64,000 bases of DNA from Bacillus sp. WMMC1349 (GCF_013155385.1 NZ_JABJUQ010000007.1:2462001-2526000), one strand, 5' to 3'. Shown: positions 1 through 10,236, counted from the first letter of the stretch. Notes: generated by a model from the letters alone, not told the origin. A program made the numbers and translations.

Positions 1-1082
1 TTTTTCTCGAAGCTTGCCCCATCATTAACATTTTTACCTTCTTTATAGGCCCAGTGAGCTGCAATCCCGTACTCGGCAATTTCATGCATTTCAAACGTTC
101 TGATCTGCACCTCGAGCGGGTCTCCTTTTGGTCCAATAACTGTCGTATGAAGCGACTGATACATGTTCGGCTTTGGCATTGCAATATAATCTTTAAATCG
201 ACCAGGCATCGGTTTCCAGCATGTATGGATAATCCCCAGCACTGCATAACAATCCTTAATACTATTGACTAAAATTCGTACTGCAAGCAAATCATAGATT
301 TCGTTAAACTGTTTGTTCTGCATCGCCATTTTTCGATAAATGCTATATATATGTTTAGGACGTCCAGAGAAATCTGCTTTGATGTTAACCTCTTCAACGC
401 GATTCCTCACTTCATTGACAACTTTTTCAACGTACAATTCTCTCTCTGCCCGTTTTTTCTTCATTAGATTGACAATCCGGTAGTACTGCTGTGGATTTAA
501 ATATCGTAAAGCGGTGTCCTCAAGCTCCCACTTAATTTTTGAAATCCCAAGGCGATGCGCGAGCGGGGCGAATATTTCCAGTGTTTCATTGGAAATTCTC
601 CGCTGCTTTTCCTGTGGTAAATGCTTCAGTGTTCGCATATTATGAAGACGGTCTGCCAACTTAATCAAAATAACGCGGATATCTTGAGCCATTGCCACAA
701 ACATTTTGCGATGATTTTCCGCCTGCTGCTCTTCTTGCGATTTATATTTAATTTTTCCAAGCTTTGTAACACCATCGACAAGCATCGCAACTTCTTCGTT
801 AAATACATTTTTTAAATCATCAAGTGTTACACTCGTATCTTCCACAACATCGTGAAGAAAGCCCCCCGCAATCGTTGCTGGATCCATTTCTAGATCAACT
901 AGAATTCCTGCTACCTGGATCGGATGGATAATGTAGGGCTCACCTGATTTGCGGTACTGTTCGCGATGCGCGTCTTCCGCGTATTGATAAGCGTCTCTTA
1001 TAAAAGCAATATGTTCATCGGAAAGGTAAGCTTTTGCCCTTTCAATGACTTGCTCAGCAGTTAATACTTGTTCGTTCGCCAT
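1..1082 (-). CDS. relA: RelA/SpoT-type (p)ppGpp synthetase/hydrolase, N-terminal part
   Basis: Bifunctional stringent-response enzyme that makes (p)ppGpp from ATP and GTP/GDP and hydrolyses it. Only about 360 N-terminal codons are present because the gene runs off the start of the window; the C-terminal TGS and ACT regions are outside. The translation begins [20 protein letters not shown]. The HD hydrolase domain is visible with HDVVEDT and later [12 protein letters not shown], followed by the synthetase domain with [13 protein letters not shown] and [11 protein letters not shown]. The ATG at 1080-1082 follows an AAAAGGTGATTCC ribosome-binding site. The gene lies just downstream of apt, as in Bacillus, but a terminator and a promoter separate them. 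Very sure of identity. Confidence 0.97.
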   Translation of the reverse strand, partial: MANEQVLTAEQVIERAKAYLSDEHIAFIRDAYQYAEDAHREQYRKSGEPYIIHPIQVAGILVDLEMDPATIAGGFLHDVVEDTSVTLDDLKNVFNEEVAMLVDGVTKLGKIKYKSQEEQQAENHRKMFVAMAQDIRVILIKLADRLHNMRTLKHLPQEKQRRISNETLEIFAPLAHRLGISKIKWELEDTALRYLNPQQYYRIVNLMKKKRAERELYVEKVVNEVRNRVEEVNIKADFSGRPKHIYSIYRKMAMQNKQFNEIYDLLAVRILVNSIKDCYAVLGIIHTCWKPMPGRFKDYIAMPKPNMYQSLHTTVIGPKGDPLEVQIRTFEMHEIAEYGIAAHWAYKEGKNVNDGASFEK

Positions 1083-1111
1083 GGAATCACCTTTTTTATA
1101 TTGAAAACTGT

Positions 1112-1149
1112 ATTGTAATTATTATCAAGAAAAATGTCACAGATGTAAA
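1112..1149 (-). promoter_or_regulatory. Candidate sigma-A promoter(s) of relA
   Basis: Read on the minus strand, TTTACA (1144-1149) is separated by 17 bases from GATAAT (1121-1126). An overlapping second choice is GTGACA (1135-1140), 17 bases, then TACAAT (1112-1117). Either would give relA its own start downstream of the apt terminator. Assigned by consensus match only. Confidence 0.5.
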
Positions 1150-1206
1150 GAGAAGAAATTGAAAAGGACAAAAAAAACCGTTCTATCACATTTTTTAGAG
1201 AATAGG

Positions 1207-1237
1207 AAAAAAGCACTCGCATGTCATGAGTGCTTTT
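1207..1237 (-). terminator. Rho-independent terminator after apt
   Basis: Perfect 10-bp stem AAAAGCACTC / GAGTGCTTTT with a 9-base loop and T-runs on both sides, just beyond the apt stop codon. It separates apt from relA. Confidence 0.85.
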
Positions 1238-1254
1238 TATAGTATAAAGTGTGT

Positions 1255-1767
1255 TTAATATTGCATCAAGGTTAACATATCATATCCGTTCAGTTTTTTT
1301 CTTCCTTCAAGATATGTCAATTCGATGAGGAAAGCGATTCCGGCAACAACACCGCCAAGCTCTTCAACTAGCTTAATCGTTGCTTCAATCGTTCCTCCGG
1401 TTGCAAGAAGGTCATCTGTAATAAGGATACGTTGCCCTGGCAATATCGCATCTTTGTGGATCGTGAGGACATCCTTTCCATATTCTAAGCCATAGTCAAC
1501 TTTTATGACTTCGCGAGGCAGTTTGCCTTCTTTACGAACTGGCGCAAACCCCACACCAAGTGCGTACGCAACCGGACAGCCAATAATAAACCCTCTTGCT
1601 TCAGGGCCGACGACAAGATCTATTTGCTTTTCTTTTGCATAGTTTACAATTTGATCTGTCGCATAGCGATAGACTTCCCCTTTATCCATCAGTGTTGTAA
1701 TATCTTTAAATTGTACGCCTTCCCTTGGATAATCCGGTACAATTGTTACATACTTCTTTAAATCCAT
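1255..1767 (-). CDS. apt: Adenine phosphoribosyltransferase
   Basis: Purine salvage enzyme converting adenine and PRPP to AMP and pyrophosphate in the cytoplasm. The protein is 170 residues, the usual family length. It begins [20 protein letters not shown] and has the PRPP-binding loop [13 protein letters not shown] at residues 114-126 and the GPEARGF motif near residue 54. A GAGGAGG ribosome-binding site lies a little far upstream of the ATG. It starts 18 bases after the recJ stop, so recJ and apt are probably cotranscribed. The recJ-apt-relA order is conserved in Bacillus. Confidence 0.97.
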   Translation of the reverse strand: MDLKKYVTIVPDYPREGVQFKDITTLMDKGEVYRYATDQIVNYAKEKQIDLVVGPEARGFIIGCPVAYALGVGFAPVRKEGKLPREVIKVDYGLEYGKDVLTIHKDAILPGQRILITDDLLATGGTIEATIKLVEELGGVVAGIAFLIELTYLEGRKKLNGYDMLTLMQY

Positions 1768-1784
1768 CTGTTTTCATGTCCTCC

Positions 1785-4121
1785 TCATACTTTCATAAGC
1801 ATTATCTGCTGATCCAGCCACTGTTTAAGCTCGTCTACTGAAGAATATCCGAGCTTTTGATCCACTTCAATTAAGCGCTGTTTTTCCTGATAGGTTGTTG
1901 AATCTGTTAAATCCCGTTTTTCGGGTTGATAAGTAACAGTTAAAACACCATTCTCTATTGTAACAAAACCGAGCTCAAAAAACACCTTTGTCATAAAATC
2001 TATTGTGTCTTTTGTCCAACCTTTAAATTTCGCCAATTCCCCGCCATGTTTTGCCAAATCAAACGTGCGTCTTTTAAGAAGAAACCCATAATACCATCTA
2101 AAATATTCTCTTGTCGGTACGGTCGAAAAAAAATGTTCATCAGATTGATAAAAAATCAGATAGATTCGCTCTAGCTGTTGACCTTTAATCGTTTGATAAA
2201 ACAGCTCAATCGATGGTGGCATATCAATGAAAACCGCGTAACGACCATGTAAATGAAGCTGAGTTGCATCTATTTCACCTTTGATCAAAACCAACTCATT
2301 TTTAAAACCGAGCCTTGTTAAGGTTGACTCTGTTTCCTCTCGAAAACAAACGATTGTCCGTTTTTCCGGGTCTAGTTTTAAAATTTTTTCTTCCCATGAC
2401 CGCTTTCCCCGCAGATCGAACAGCTGCCACTCTTGAACAGCTACATCTTTTAACATAAGCTGCGGTTTTTTTCTATTGTTCCATTCATTGATCGATAACC
2501 CACCAACAAGGGAAATGTTTGTGCCTGTCACAATTTCTTCTTCAATTTCACCTTTATGAAAACCGATACAGTCTAACTTCATTTGTCCATCAGTTAACAC
2601 GAGTTTTAAATGATTCTGATTAGCACCAATTTTTCTTGCTTCATCAACCTTAGCACCATTGAGTAGAACAAACGGCTTTGGATTCCCTGTTCCGAATGGG
2701 GCAAGCAGATTCATTTCTGCAATACTGTCAAGTGTAATATCTTCTAGACGGCAGGAAAGATCAATATCTTGAACAGGAATGAAGTCAGCTGTTGTCAAAA
2801 CAGCTGCAGCTTGTCTATTTATTCTTTCTCTTAATGCACTCACATGATCAAGACTTAATGTCATACCTGCAGCCATCGGATGTCCACCAAAATGCGGAAG
2901 GATATCCCGGCATTCTGAAAGGTTTTGAAACAAATCGAACCCTTTAATACTCCGGGCTGAACCTTTGGCAATTCCTTTTTCTTCGTCGATACCAAGAACA
3001 ATCGCAGGCCGATAATAGCGCTCAACAAGCTTTGAAGCGACGATTCCCACGACCCCGGGATTCCAGCCTGAACGAGCCACAACGATTACATGTTGCTCCA
3101 GGCCCTGTTCTTCTATCATTTGAATAGCTTCTTCTGTCATCTGAGCGACGATTCTTTGTCGCTCCTTATTTAGATCATGAATAGCTTCTGCTAGTTCCTG
3201 TGCTTCTGCTTCATCTTCTGTATTTAATAGATGAACAGCCGGGTCTGCCTGCTCAATTCTGCCTACTGCATTAAGACGCGGCGCAATCTGAAAGCCGATT
3301 GTTTCTTCATCTGCATCGTGAATATTTGCTCCTGCAATTTTTGTCAATGCTTTTAAGCCAAGCCGATTCGTTTTCCTGAATTGCATGATTCCCAGCTTGG
3401 CAATTTGTCTATTTTCATCATGAAGCGGCACAAGGTCTGCAATTGTTCCAATTGCACAAAGATCAAGAAGCTCATCTGGCACCTCACCACAGAGCGCATG
3501 AGCAAGTTTAAATGCCACGCCAACACCAGCCAAATCTTTAAAAGGGTAACGACAACCAGGTTGTTTCGGATGAATGATCGCATAAGCATGAGGCAAAACA
3601 GGACCAGGCTCATGGTGATCTGTGATAATCAGATCGATTCCGAGCTCATCGGCAACTTCCGCTTCATGTACAGCAGCAATACCTGTATCTACGGTAATAA
3701 TCAAAGAGTACCCTTGTTCTTTGATTTGGCGGAAAGCAGCTTCATTAGGACCGTATCCTTCTTTAAAACGGTCAGGTATATAAAAATCGACTTCTGCCGA
3801 ATATTTTTTCAAAGTCTGTAATAGAACAGTCGTGCTTGTCACACCGTCGGCATCATAATCTCCATAAATCATCATCTTTTCACGCTTTGCAATCGCCTGT
3901 TTAATTCGCTGTACAGCTTTTTCCATATCTTTCAGCAGATACGGGTCGTAAAACTGAATATCCTTACCATACAAAAATGAAGCAGCTTTATCAGCTGTAT
4001 CATAGCCTCTCATAACAAGCAATGAGGCGGCTAGCGGAGTAATCTCCAATTGCTCGGAAAGTGACTTCGCCTTTTTTGTGTCAGTTGTTTTCACATCCCA
4101 ACGCATTTTTGACGCTAACAT
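1785..4121 (-). CDS. recJ: Single-stranded-DNA-specific 5'-3' exonuclease RecJ
   Basis: Degrades single-stranded DNA 5' to 3' in recombinational and mismatch repair. The DHH phosphoesterase motifs are clear: DYDADGVTS near residue 88 and DHHEPGP near residue 168, with GGHPMAAGM of the DHHA1 domain near residue 420, then an OB-fold region and the Bacillus-type C-terminal extension. The start was moved five codons inside the longest frame to the ATG at 4121, because AGGGGTGAAATT directly precedes it and the protein then begins MLASKMRWDV like the B. subtilis protein. Length 778 residues, close to the B. subtilis enzyme. Confidence 0.96.
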   Translation of the reverse strand: MLASKMRWDVKTTDTKKAKSLSEQLEITPLAASLLVMRGYDTADKAASFLYGKDIQFYDPYLLKDMEKAVQRIKQAIAKREKMMIYGDYDADGVTSTTVLLQTLKKYSAEVDFYIPDRFKEGYGPNEAAFRQIKEQGYSLIITVDTGIAAVHEAEVADELGIDLIITDHHEPGPVLPHAYAIIHPKQPGCRYPFKDLAGVGVAFKLAHALCGEVPDELLDLCAIGTIADLVPLHDENRQIAKLGIMQFRKTNRLGLKALTKIAGANIHDADEETIGFQIAPRLNAVGRIEQADPAVHLLNTEDEAEAQELAEAIHDLNKERQRIVAQMTEEAIQMIEEQGLEQHVIVVARSGWNPGVVGIVASKLVERYYRPAIVLGIDEEKGIAKGSARSIKGFDLFQNLSECRDILPHFGGHPMAAGMTLSLDHVSALRERINRQAAAVLTTADFIPVQDIDLSCRLEDITLDSIAEMNLLAPFGTGNPKPFVLLNGAKVDEARKIGANQNHLKLVLTDGQMKLDCIGFHKGEIEEEIVTGTNISLVGGLSINEWNNRKKPQLMLKDVAVQEWQLFDLRGKRSWEEKILKLDPEKRTIVCFREETESTLTRLGFKNELVLIKGEIDATQLHLHGRYAVFIDMPPSIELFYQTIKGQQLERIYLIFYQSDEHFFSTVPTREYFRWYYGFLLKRRTFDLAKHGGELAKFKGWTKDTIDFMTKVFFELGFVTIENGVLTVTYQPEKRDLTDSTTYQEKQRLIEVDQKLGYSSVDELKQWLDQQIMLMKV

Positions 4122-4184
4122 AATTTCACCCCTCAACCACCCTATTATACTCGAATGACTTGAGGGGATTCAATTTAAATCTCT

Positions 4185-4460
4185 CTATTCTCGTTGTTCT
4201 GATATAAGGGATTGATCCTCTTCCGTTTTTTTTGTTTTAAGTGTCTTAAGTTCTTTCTTTAGCCTGATGATCTGAAAGGCACCGGTCAAGCCGGTAATGA
4301 GCGCCCCCATCAAAACGCAAGCCAAAATAATAAGAATTAAAGGCCATTCAGCCGTCCCAAACAGAAAATCAACTTTTACAGGCTCTACATTCATGACCGC
4401 AAAAATGGCAACAACCATTGTAAAAAAAAGAGCTGTGATGATTGTCCATTGTTTATACAT
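4185..4460 (-). CDS. yrvD: LapA-domain small membrane protein (YrvD-like)
   Basis: A 91-residue protein with two membrane segments (about residues 5-24 and 38-62) and a charged, lysine-rich C-terminal helix, the layout of the lipopolysaccharide-assembly-protein-A (LapA) domain family. Its role in Bacillus is not known. The longest open frame starts 43 codons further upstream, but the ATG at 4458-4460 is preceded by GGGGGACTTGCG and gives MYKQWTIITALFF, which matches the family start. It sits between secDF and recJ as in B. subtilis. Identity is good; function is unknown. Confidence 0.85.
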   Translation of the reverse strand: MYKQWTIITALFFTMVVAIFAVMNVEPVKVDFLFGTAEWPLILIILACVLMGALITGLTGAFQIIRLKKELKTLKTKKTEEDQSLISEQRE

Positions 4461-4764
4461 CGCAAGTCCCCCAATCCACATCGTTTTTCGAATAGTTTTG
4501 CCCGCCGCACTCCGTTTTAAAACAAACGTAGGTGAAGTAATCGTTCGTTGATATTTTTTTATTTCCCTACTAGATTTGCAGGCAAACACAGATGTGTATC
4601 TTTAAACTTGATTTCACGACAAAATGACATGGGACAATTCTTTCTTCTAGCCAACTTACTGCACAATTGTACTCAATGGCTTAATCAAAATTCTTGTTGC
4701 CACTAATCTGGAGTTTCTTCCAACTCTCAAGAATGCCGGCAACTTATGTTCACTTCAATCCATG
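4461..4764. other. Intergenic region without a recognised gene
   Basis: About 300 bases between yrvD and the secDF terminator. The open frame extending yrvD upstream has no ribosome-binding site or family similarity. No leader RNA or repeat was recognised. The yrvD-recJ-apt promoter presumably lies here, but no strong match to the sigma-A consensus was found. Confidence 0.5.
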
Positions 4765-4797
4765 ATAAAAAGACTGCCCAACATGGACAGTCTTTTT
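4765..4797 (-). terminator. Rho-independent terminator after secDF
   Basis: Stem AAAAAGACTGTCC / GGGCAGTCTTTTT with one G-T pair and a short loop, ending in a T-run, directly after the secDF stop codon. Confidence 0.85.
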
Positions 4798-4802
4798 TAA
4801 AT

Positions 4803-7016
4803 TTAGCTTTGTTTGGCTTTTTTGAGTTCTCGCCCTTTCCATACAAGCCATAATTGAGCAGCAATATAAAGTGAAGAATAGACTCCGCTTAACAAACCGA
4901 TGAGCAGGGCTACAGAGAAGTTTGTAATCGATGCTGCACCGAATACAAAAAGGGAAATGACCGCAATGACAACTGTTAACACAGTATTGATTGAACGTGC
5001 GAACGTTTGCTGTAAGCTTAAGTTGACAATATAGGATAGGTCCTTAAAGCTTTTCGGTTTGCGTTTTTTCATTTGTTCCCTAATTCTATCAAATGTAACA
5101 ATCGTATCATTAATCGAATAACCAATAATCGTTAGCACGGCAGCAATGAAGGTAATATCAACTTCAAGCCTTGTAATACTAAAGATTGCAATAATGAAAA
5201 ATGCGTCATACAGTAGTGAGGCTATTGCTGCAATCGCCATCTTGTATTCGAAGCGAATCGACACGTACAAAATGATGCCGATAGAAGCAATGATAACTGC
5301 TTTCAAGGCATTTTCAGCAAGCTCTTTTCCGACAGTCGGCGATACGGTACTTACATTTGGTTCCATGCCATACTTATCTTTGAAGTAGTCTTTTACATCA
5401 GCAATTTTTTTCTGACTTGGAACACCGACAAATCTTGCAACACCACGATCTTTTTGATCGCCGGAAAGAATGATCGAATCCGCCTTTAGACCGAGCTCCT
5501 TAAAGTCTTTATTTAGCTCTTCAACAGCAAGGCTTTTGTTGCCATGAACTTCAATTCGTGCGCCACTTGAAAAGTCAATGCCAAGATTTAACCGGAAAAC
5601 AAACAAGATGACAATACCTGCTATTAAAACAATACTTGAGAACGCGAAAAACCATTTTCGTTTCCCAACGAAATCCCATTTATCAAATGGTGTCGGTGGT
5701 TCTGTATGTTCATCTGTTTTACTAATATCTAAAATATCTTTTTTATGGACACCAAACCAGCCTTTTTTACGATCAAGCCAGCGGCTTTCCACCAATAAAG
5801 AAAGCAAAAATCTTGATAGAAAGACTGCTGTAATAAAGCTTGTCAAAATCGAAAGAATCAACATGGTTGCAAACCCTTTAACAGAGCTTGTACCAAAAAT
5901 GAACAGAACGATCGCTGCAAGCATTGTTGTAATGTTCGCATCAAAAATAGTTGAAAAAGATCTTTTATTCCCAGCTCTAAAAGCTGATCGCACTGACTTA
6001 CCAAGCTTTAGTTCCTCTTTTATCCGCTCATAGGTAATAATGTTCGCATCCACTGCCATACCTACACCGAGTATAAGTGCAGCTATTCCCGGAAGTGTCA
6101 GGACAGCATTCATCCAGTCAAAAACTTGAAGCGTAATGTAAATGTAAACAGACAGCGTAATGACCGCGACAACTCCTGGCAGCCGATAGTAAAGCAGCAT
6201 AAATAAGAAAATAATAGCAACTCCTATGACTCCTGCAAATACGGTATCATTCAATGCCTGTTCACCAAACTGGGCACCGACAGATGTTGAATACTCTTCA
6301 ACCAATTTAACCGGAAGAGCACCTGCATTCAATATGCTTGCCATATCTTTTGCTTCTTGAACAGTGAAATGCCCTTCGATCATGACATCAGATGTATTGA
6401 GTACTTGGCTGACATTAGGTGCTGAAATATATTTATGTTTTTCTTTGCGCGACTCTTTTTTATAAGAATCACCTTTTTTGTAATCAAGCCAGATGACAAG
6501 TTGATTATTCGGCTTCATTCCAAGCACTTTTTTCGTTACTTTACCAAATTTATCGGCATCTTTCAGTTTGATCGAAACGATCGGTTCATTTGTATCTGGT
6601 TTGAATGCCTGTTTTGCTCCGTTTTCAACGAGATCAGCGCCATTTAAAAGCTCTTTGTCATTCGTGTCTCGGAAAGAAAGCTCAGCCTGTGTTGATAAAA
6701 TCTCGCGCGCTCTGTTCTGGTTATCAACACCTGCTAACTGAACTCTAATTCTGTTGTTCCCTTCGATTTGAATATTGGGTTCACTAACTCCCAAGACGTT
6801 AGCTCGACGGTTCAGCGCTTCAACAGTACTGATCAATGCATCTTTGTCGATTTTATCCCCTTTTTTTGCAGGTTTCACATCATACAAAACTTCAAAACCG
6901 CCTTGAAGATCAAGCCCCAGGCTAATATGATCAGCTGCCGGCTTCGTAAACATTCCCAATCCTGTACCGATTAATAAAACGGTAAGGAAAAACGCAATCA
7001 AGCGTCCTTTTTTCAT
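4803..7016 (-). CDS. secDF: Fused preprotein translocase subunit SecDF
   Basis: Accessory subunits of the Sec translocon that use the proton gradient to help pull exported proteins across the membrane. SecD and SecF are one 737-residue polypeptide, as in B. subtilis. SecD half: membrane segment at 6-22, DLQGG at residues 36-40, a large extracytoplasmic region, then a five-helix block. SecF half: membrane helix near 455-475 followed by LGIDFSSGARIEV and a second helix block. The ATG is preceded by AAGGAGGATATACATA. It has its own strong terminator. Confidence 0.97.
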   Translation of the reverse strand: MKKGRLIAFFLTVLLIGTGLGMFTKPAADHISLGLDLQGGFEVLYDVKPAKKGDKIDKDALISTVEALNRRANVLGVSEPNIQIEGNNRIRVQLAGVDNQNRAREILSTQAELSFRDTNDKELLNGADLVENGAKQAFKPDTNEPIVSIKLKDADKFGKVTKKVLGMKPNNQLVIWLDYKKGDSYKKESRKEKHKYISAPNVSQVLNTSDVMIEGHFTVQEAKDMASILNAGALPVKLVEEYSTSVGAQFGEQALNDTVFAGVIGVAIIFLFMLLYYRLPGVVAVITLSVYIYITLQVFDWMNAVLTLPGIAALILGVGMAVDANIITYERIKEELKLGKSVRSAFRAGNKRSFSTIFDANITTMLAAIVLFIFGTSSVKGFATMLILSILTSFITAVFLSRFLLSLLVESRWLDRKKGWFGVHKKDILDISKTDEHTEPPTPFDKWDFVGKRKWFFAFSSIVLIAGIVILFVFRLNLGIDFSSGARIEVHGNKSLAVEELNKDFKELGLKADSIILSGDQKDRGVARFVGVPSQKKIADVKDYFKDKYGMEPNVSTVSPTVGKELAENALKAVIIASIGIILYVSIRFEYKMAIAAIASLLYDAFFIIAIFSITRLEVDITFIAAVLTIIGYSINDTIVTFDRIREQMKKRKPKSFKDLSYIVNLSLQQTFARSINTVLTVVIAVISLFVFGAASITNFSVALLIGLLSGVYSSLYIAAQLWLVWKGRELKKAKQS

Positions 7017-7055
7017 TATGTATATCCTCCTTAAATCAAACCGATAAATCGATGA

Positions 7056-7352
7056 TTACTTCAGCAGTTCATCAAGCAGGTTCTGCCCTTCTTTACTGTC
7101 GAGTAAATTAGACGTTTTAAACGATTCTACGGTTGCAAAATTCATAAATTCGCCAATTTTAACTGCTAATATAGCATCTGCCAATTTGTAAATTTGAACA
7201 TCTTTAAGATTTCTCCATTTCTTATTCAATAAGAATGACCACAAATCCTCTATTCTCACATCACCATAACCAAGTATTCTAAACTCTTCTAACTTACTGA
7301 GAAGAAACGGTTTTAAGTGATCCTTATACAAGTCAGCAGGATGTTTGTCCAT
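7056..7352 (-). CDS. comN: Post-transcriptional regulator ComN
   Basis: A 98-residue soluble protein (formerly YrzD) known in B. subtilis to promote accumulation of the comE competence transcript and to be placed at the division site by DivIVA. The open frame has an earlier ATG seven codons upstream, but that stretch contains the AAAGGAGTG ribosome-binding site for the ATG at 7350-7352, and the protein then begins MDKHPADLYKDHLKPFLLSK. Placement beside secDF and divergent from spoVB matches B. subtilis. Nothing unusual was seen. Confidence 0.88.
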   Translation of the reverse strand: MDKHPADLYKDHLKPFLLSKLEEFRILGYGDVRIEDLWSFLLNKKWRNLKDVQIYKLADAILAVKIGEFMNFATVESFKTSNLLDSKEGQNLLDELLK

Positions 7353-7467
7353 GATAAGCCACACTCCTTTCAAATTTTTTAAGAGAGACTTGTCATGCTT
7401 GGACGATGTATGCGCATATCCTATTGTATATGATTAATGCTTGTTTGAGAAGGCAGGGGACAAAGAA

Positions 7468-9021
7468 ATGACCAAGCAGAATTTTTTAAAAGGAACACTC
7501 ATCTTAATAGCAGCAGGATTTATCACAAGAATACTCGGTTTTATCAACCGGATCGTCATTGCCCGTTTTATCGGGGAAGAAGGTGTGGGTCTTTATATGA
7601 TGGCTGCACCCACTTTTTTTCTAGCGGTAACTCTCACACAGTTCGGTCTCCCAGTTGCCATCAGCAAGCTTGTAGCAGAAGCAGAAGCACGCAACGACCA
7701 TAAGAAAACAAAACAAATTTTAGTGATGTCTCTTGCCATTACTGGTACACTCAGCGCCCTTTTCACCCCGGTGTTTCTCATTTATGCACCGCTGATGGCT
7801 GAGACGCTATTCACAGATGCGCGAACACTCTATCCGCTATTGGCTGTAGCACCAGTCGTTCCGATCATCGCGGTCTCAAGTGTACTGCGAGGTTACTTTC
7901 AAGGAAAACAAAATATGCGCCCATTAGCCATTTCTCAAGTGATTGAACAAATGGTTCGAATATCACTTGTCGCTGTCTGTACAACAGCATGTTTACCGTT
8001 TGGAATCGAATTTGCCGCAGCCGGAGCCATGCTTTCTTCGGTGTTTGGTGAACTAATCTCACTGCTCTATTTATTGATTGCTTTTAAACATAAAAAGAAA
8101 ATCCGAATCAGAAGACGCTTTTTTCAGTCATTAAAATCTGGGCGACAGACGTTTTTCGAACTAATGAGTGTGTCTTTACCAACAACAGGAAGCCGATTTA
8201 TTGGCAATCTTTCCTGGTTTTTCGAACCTATTGTTGTCGCCCAAAGCTTGGCAATTGCTGGTATTGCAACTTCAGCAGCTACAAGACAGTATGGTGAGCT
8301 GACCGGATTTGCGATGACTTTGCTCACACTCCCCAGTTTTATTACTTATTCATTGTCAACAGCGCTTGTTCCAGCCATCAGTGAAGGAATTGAACAAAGA
8401 AAAATGCAGGTCGTAGAATACCGGCTTGAACAAGCGATGCGGCTCTGTTTATTAAGCGGGGGGATTTCAGCTGTCATTTTGTTTTCTTATGCAGATGAAC
8501 TTGTCACTGTTATGTATGGCGCTTCTAACGCGTCAATCTATGTCAAAGTGATGGCGCCGTTCTTTTTGCTGTACTATTTTCAAGGACCCCTTCAGGCGGT
8601 TTTACAAGCTTTAAATTTAGCAGGCGCAGCGATGATGAACAGCTTAATAGGTGCTCTCGTCAAAACAGGACTCATTTTTATTCTTGCTTCAAGACCTTCA
8701 TTAGGCATTATGGGTGCAGCACTTGCCATTTTGACCGGTATCGTCCTTGTCACCTTGCTGCATGGTGCAACGGTCAGCAAAGTGCTGCCAATCAGCATCA
8801 ACTTAAAAGAGTATAGCATGTCATTTGCAGTCATCTTCCTTTGCGGCTGGATGAGCATCTTATTTAAACAACATTTGTTCCTAGATCAACCTGAACCTGT
8901 ACGCCTCCTATTTTGCATCCTGCTTTCAAGTTGCGCGTACATGTCCCTTTTGATCATCTTCGGGCTCATTAAAAAAGAAGAACTTCAGCGCTTTCCTTTG
9001 ATAGGTCGCTGGATCTCTTAA
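7468..9021 (+). CDS. spoVB: Stage V sporulation protein B, MOP-superfamily flippase
   Basis: Polytopic membrane protein of the MATE/polysaccharide-exporter (MOP) superfamily needed for spore cortex synthesis, probably moving a lipid-linked cortex precursor. 517 residues with about 14 hydrophobic helices, beginning MTKQNFLKGTLILIAAGFIT. A TTG-started frame extends nine codons upstream, but AGGCAGGGGACAAAG precedes the ATG at 7468 and B. subtilis SpoVB has nearly the same length. It is transcribed away from comN and converges on yrbG. A mother-cell (sigma-E) promoter is expected; no clear match was seen. Confidence 0.93.
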   Translation: MTKQNFLKGTLILIAAGFITRILGFINRIVIARFIGEEGVGLYMMAAPTFFLAVTLTQFGLPVAISKLVAEAEARNDHKKTKQILVMSLAITGTLSALFTPVFLIYAPLMAETLFTDARTLYPLLAVAPVVPIIAVSSVLRGYFQGKQNMRPLAISQVIEQMVRISLVAVCTTACLPFGIEFAAAGAMLSSVFGELISLLYLLIAFKHKKKIRIRRRFFQSLKSGRQTFFELMSVSLPTTGSRFIGNLSWFFEPIVVAQSLAIAGIATSAATRQYGELTGFAMTLLTLPSFITYSLSTALVPAISEGIEQRKMQVVEYRLEQAMRLCLLSGGISAVILFSYADELVTVMYGASNASIYVKVMAPFFLLYYFQGPLQAVLQALNLAGAAMMNSLIGALVKTGLIFILASRPSLGIMGAALAILTGIVLVTLLHGATVSKVLPISINLKEYSMSFAVIFLCGWMSILFKQHLFLDQPEPVRLLFCILLSSCAYMSLLIIFGLIKKEELQRFPLIGRWIS

Positions 9022-9028
9022 AGTCTTC

Positions 9029-9661
9029 TTAATTCTTCATATCAATAAAAATAGCACCTTTGTGATATGAACAGTAAGAAATATGAGAAAAATGATGATG
9101 ACCTTTTTCGGCAAGCCTTTGTTCTAACCATTTTTGATCTTTGCCAATCCGTGCTAAATGTTCTTTTTGAACGATTCCATCAATTATTAACGGAAATTCA
9201 AGCGGGGGATCTGTTTTTGTAAACACTGAAAGCTTTCCAGTTGGCTCTAGAATGGCATATGACACATCTGAGACTCGCTCTATATTTTTGTCGCGAAGTT
9301 GAGTCATCAAATCATCAAAGTTATAGCGTTGGCTTCTCATCGCCCGTTCATCAATTTTCCCTCTATCAATAATAATTGTCGGTTTTCCATCAAGAAGATG
9401 GCGAATTTTTTCGCTTTTCATTGAGATATACGCAAATACAATTTGAATTAATGTTAACACAAGAATGGGGACAATTGTTTTTAAAAGATCGTCATGAACA
9501 TTCTCAATTGCCAAAACGGCAATTTCTGCCATCATGATAAAAACGACGAGATCCAATATACTTAACTCCCCAATCTCTCTCTTTCCCATTAAACGAAATA
9601 AGATAAAAATAACACTATATAAAATAACTGTCCGAAACGCCAGAGCATAGATTTCTGCCAA
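9029..9661 (-). CDS. yrbG: DUF421 membrane protein YrbG
   Basis: A 210-residue protein of the DUF421/YetF family: three membrane helices in the first 80 residues, then a cytoplasmic domain with [17 protein letters not shown] and [10 protein letters not shown], typical of YetF-like proteins. Relatives are linked to spores and membranes, but the biochemical role is unsettled. The start is a TTG at 9659-9661 placed after AAGGAGGCGGTTGT; the longer frame from 9745 reads through that ribosome-binding site. The protein begins (M)[16 protein letters not shown], as in B. subtilis. It ends eight bases from the convergent spoVB stop. Confidence 0.88.
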   Translation of the reverse strand: MAEIYALAFRTVILYSVIFILFRLMGKREIGELSILDLVVFIMMAEIAVLAIENVHDDLLKTIVPILVLTLIQIVFAYISMKSEKIRHLLDGKPTIIIDRGKIDERAMRSQRYNFDDLMTQLRDKNIERVSDVSYAILEPTGKLSVFTKTDPPLEFPLIIDGIVQKEHLARIGKDQKWLEQRLAEKGHHHFSHISYCSYHKGAIFIDMKN

Positions 9662-9809
9662 ACAACCGCCTCCTTCCACCGCAATATATCTCTCACTAGC
9701 TTTTGTCAAAAATCCGCTTTTATGTACAAAAGCTCTTCTTGGCATAGTCTATTTTCTTACTGTTCAGAATACATTTTAAAAGACGAGCCATTCAGAAAGG
9801 AGGTACGTA

Positions 9810-10193
9810 ATGAACGAACCAAAACAAGTTGGCAAAGGGATTCTTTATAGCTTAGTTGTCGTGTTTGCATTAATGTTTGTGGGAAGCCTTCTCATTTCAC
9901 TATTACTATCCTTTACATCATTATCTGAAAGCTCATTCAGCTGGCTTATTACCTTAGTTTCTTTTATCACATTATTTATTGGCGGCTTTATTTCAGGGAG
10001 AAAAACCCAGGAAAAAGGCTGGTTAATTGGGGCTTTGACTGCTCTTTGCTTCTCACTTACAGTCCTCTTGTTTCAATATCTTGGTTTCGGAGAAACGTTT
10101 AATCTTGAACAGATTTTGTACCATGCTGGCTTTCTAGGGATTAGTGCGCTTGGCGGTATATTCGGAGTGAATTTGCAGGGGAGTCGCACATAA
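9810..10193 (+). CDS. yrzE: TIGR04086-type membrane protein YrzE
   Basis: A 127-residue protein with four membrane helices (about 11-35, 43-62, 72-92 and 101-122). It belongs to a small Firmicute family of unknown function found between yrbG and yajC. A strong AAAGGAGGTACGTA site precedes the ATG. It converges on yajC, and a shared hairpin terminator lies between them. Confidence 0.85.
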   Translation: MNEPKQVGKGILYSLVVVFALMFVGSLLISLLLSFTSLSESSFSWLITLVSFITLFIGGFISGRKTQEKGWLIGALTALCFSLTVLLFQYLGFGETFNLEQILYHAGFLGISALGGIFGVNLQGSRT

Positions 10194-10200
10194 AGGGTAA

Positions 10201-10236
10201 AAAATTAGGGAGCAGTTTGATCTGCCCCCTAAAATT
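10201..10236. terminator. Bidirectional terminator between yrzE and yajC
   Basis: Stem TAGGGAGCAG / CTGCCCCCTA with a six-base loop, flanked by A/T runs on both sides. It can serve yrzE on the plus strand and yajC on the minus strand. Confidence 0.8.

Noticed and set aside
3381..3821. A 146-codon plus-strand frame inside recJ
   Set aside because: Antisense to the DHH domain of recJ, with low-quality composition and no ribosome-binding site; a shadow of the real gene.
5578..6033. A 151-codon plus-strand frame inside secDF
   Set aside because: Antisense to conserved SecDF membrane segments; no start signal.
9037..9070. TCATATCA / TGATATGA inverted repeat at the yrbG 3' end
   Set aside because: Eight-base AT-rich stem without a T-run inside coding sequence; could be chance.
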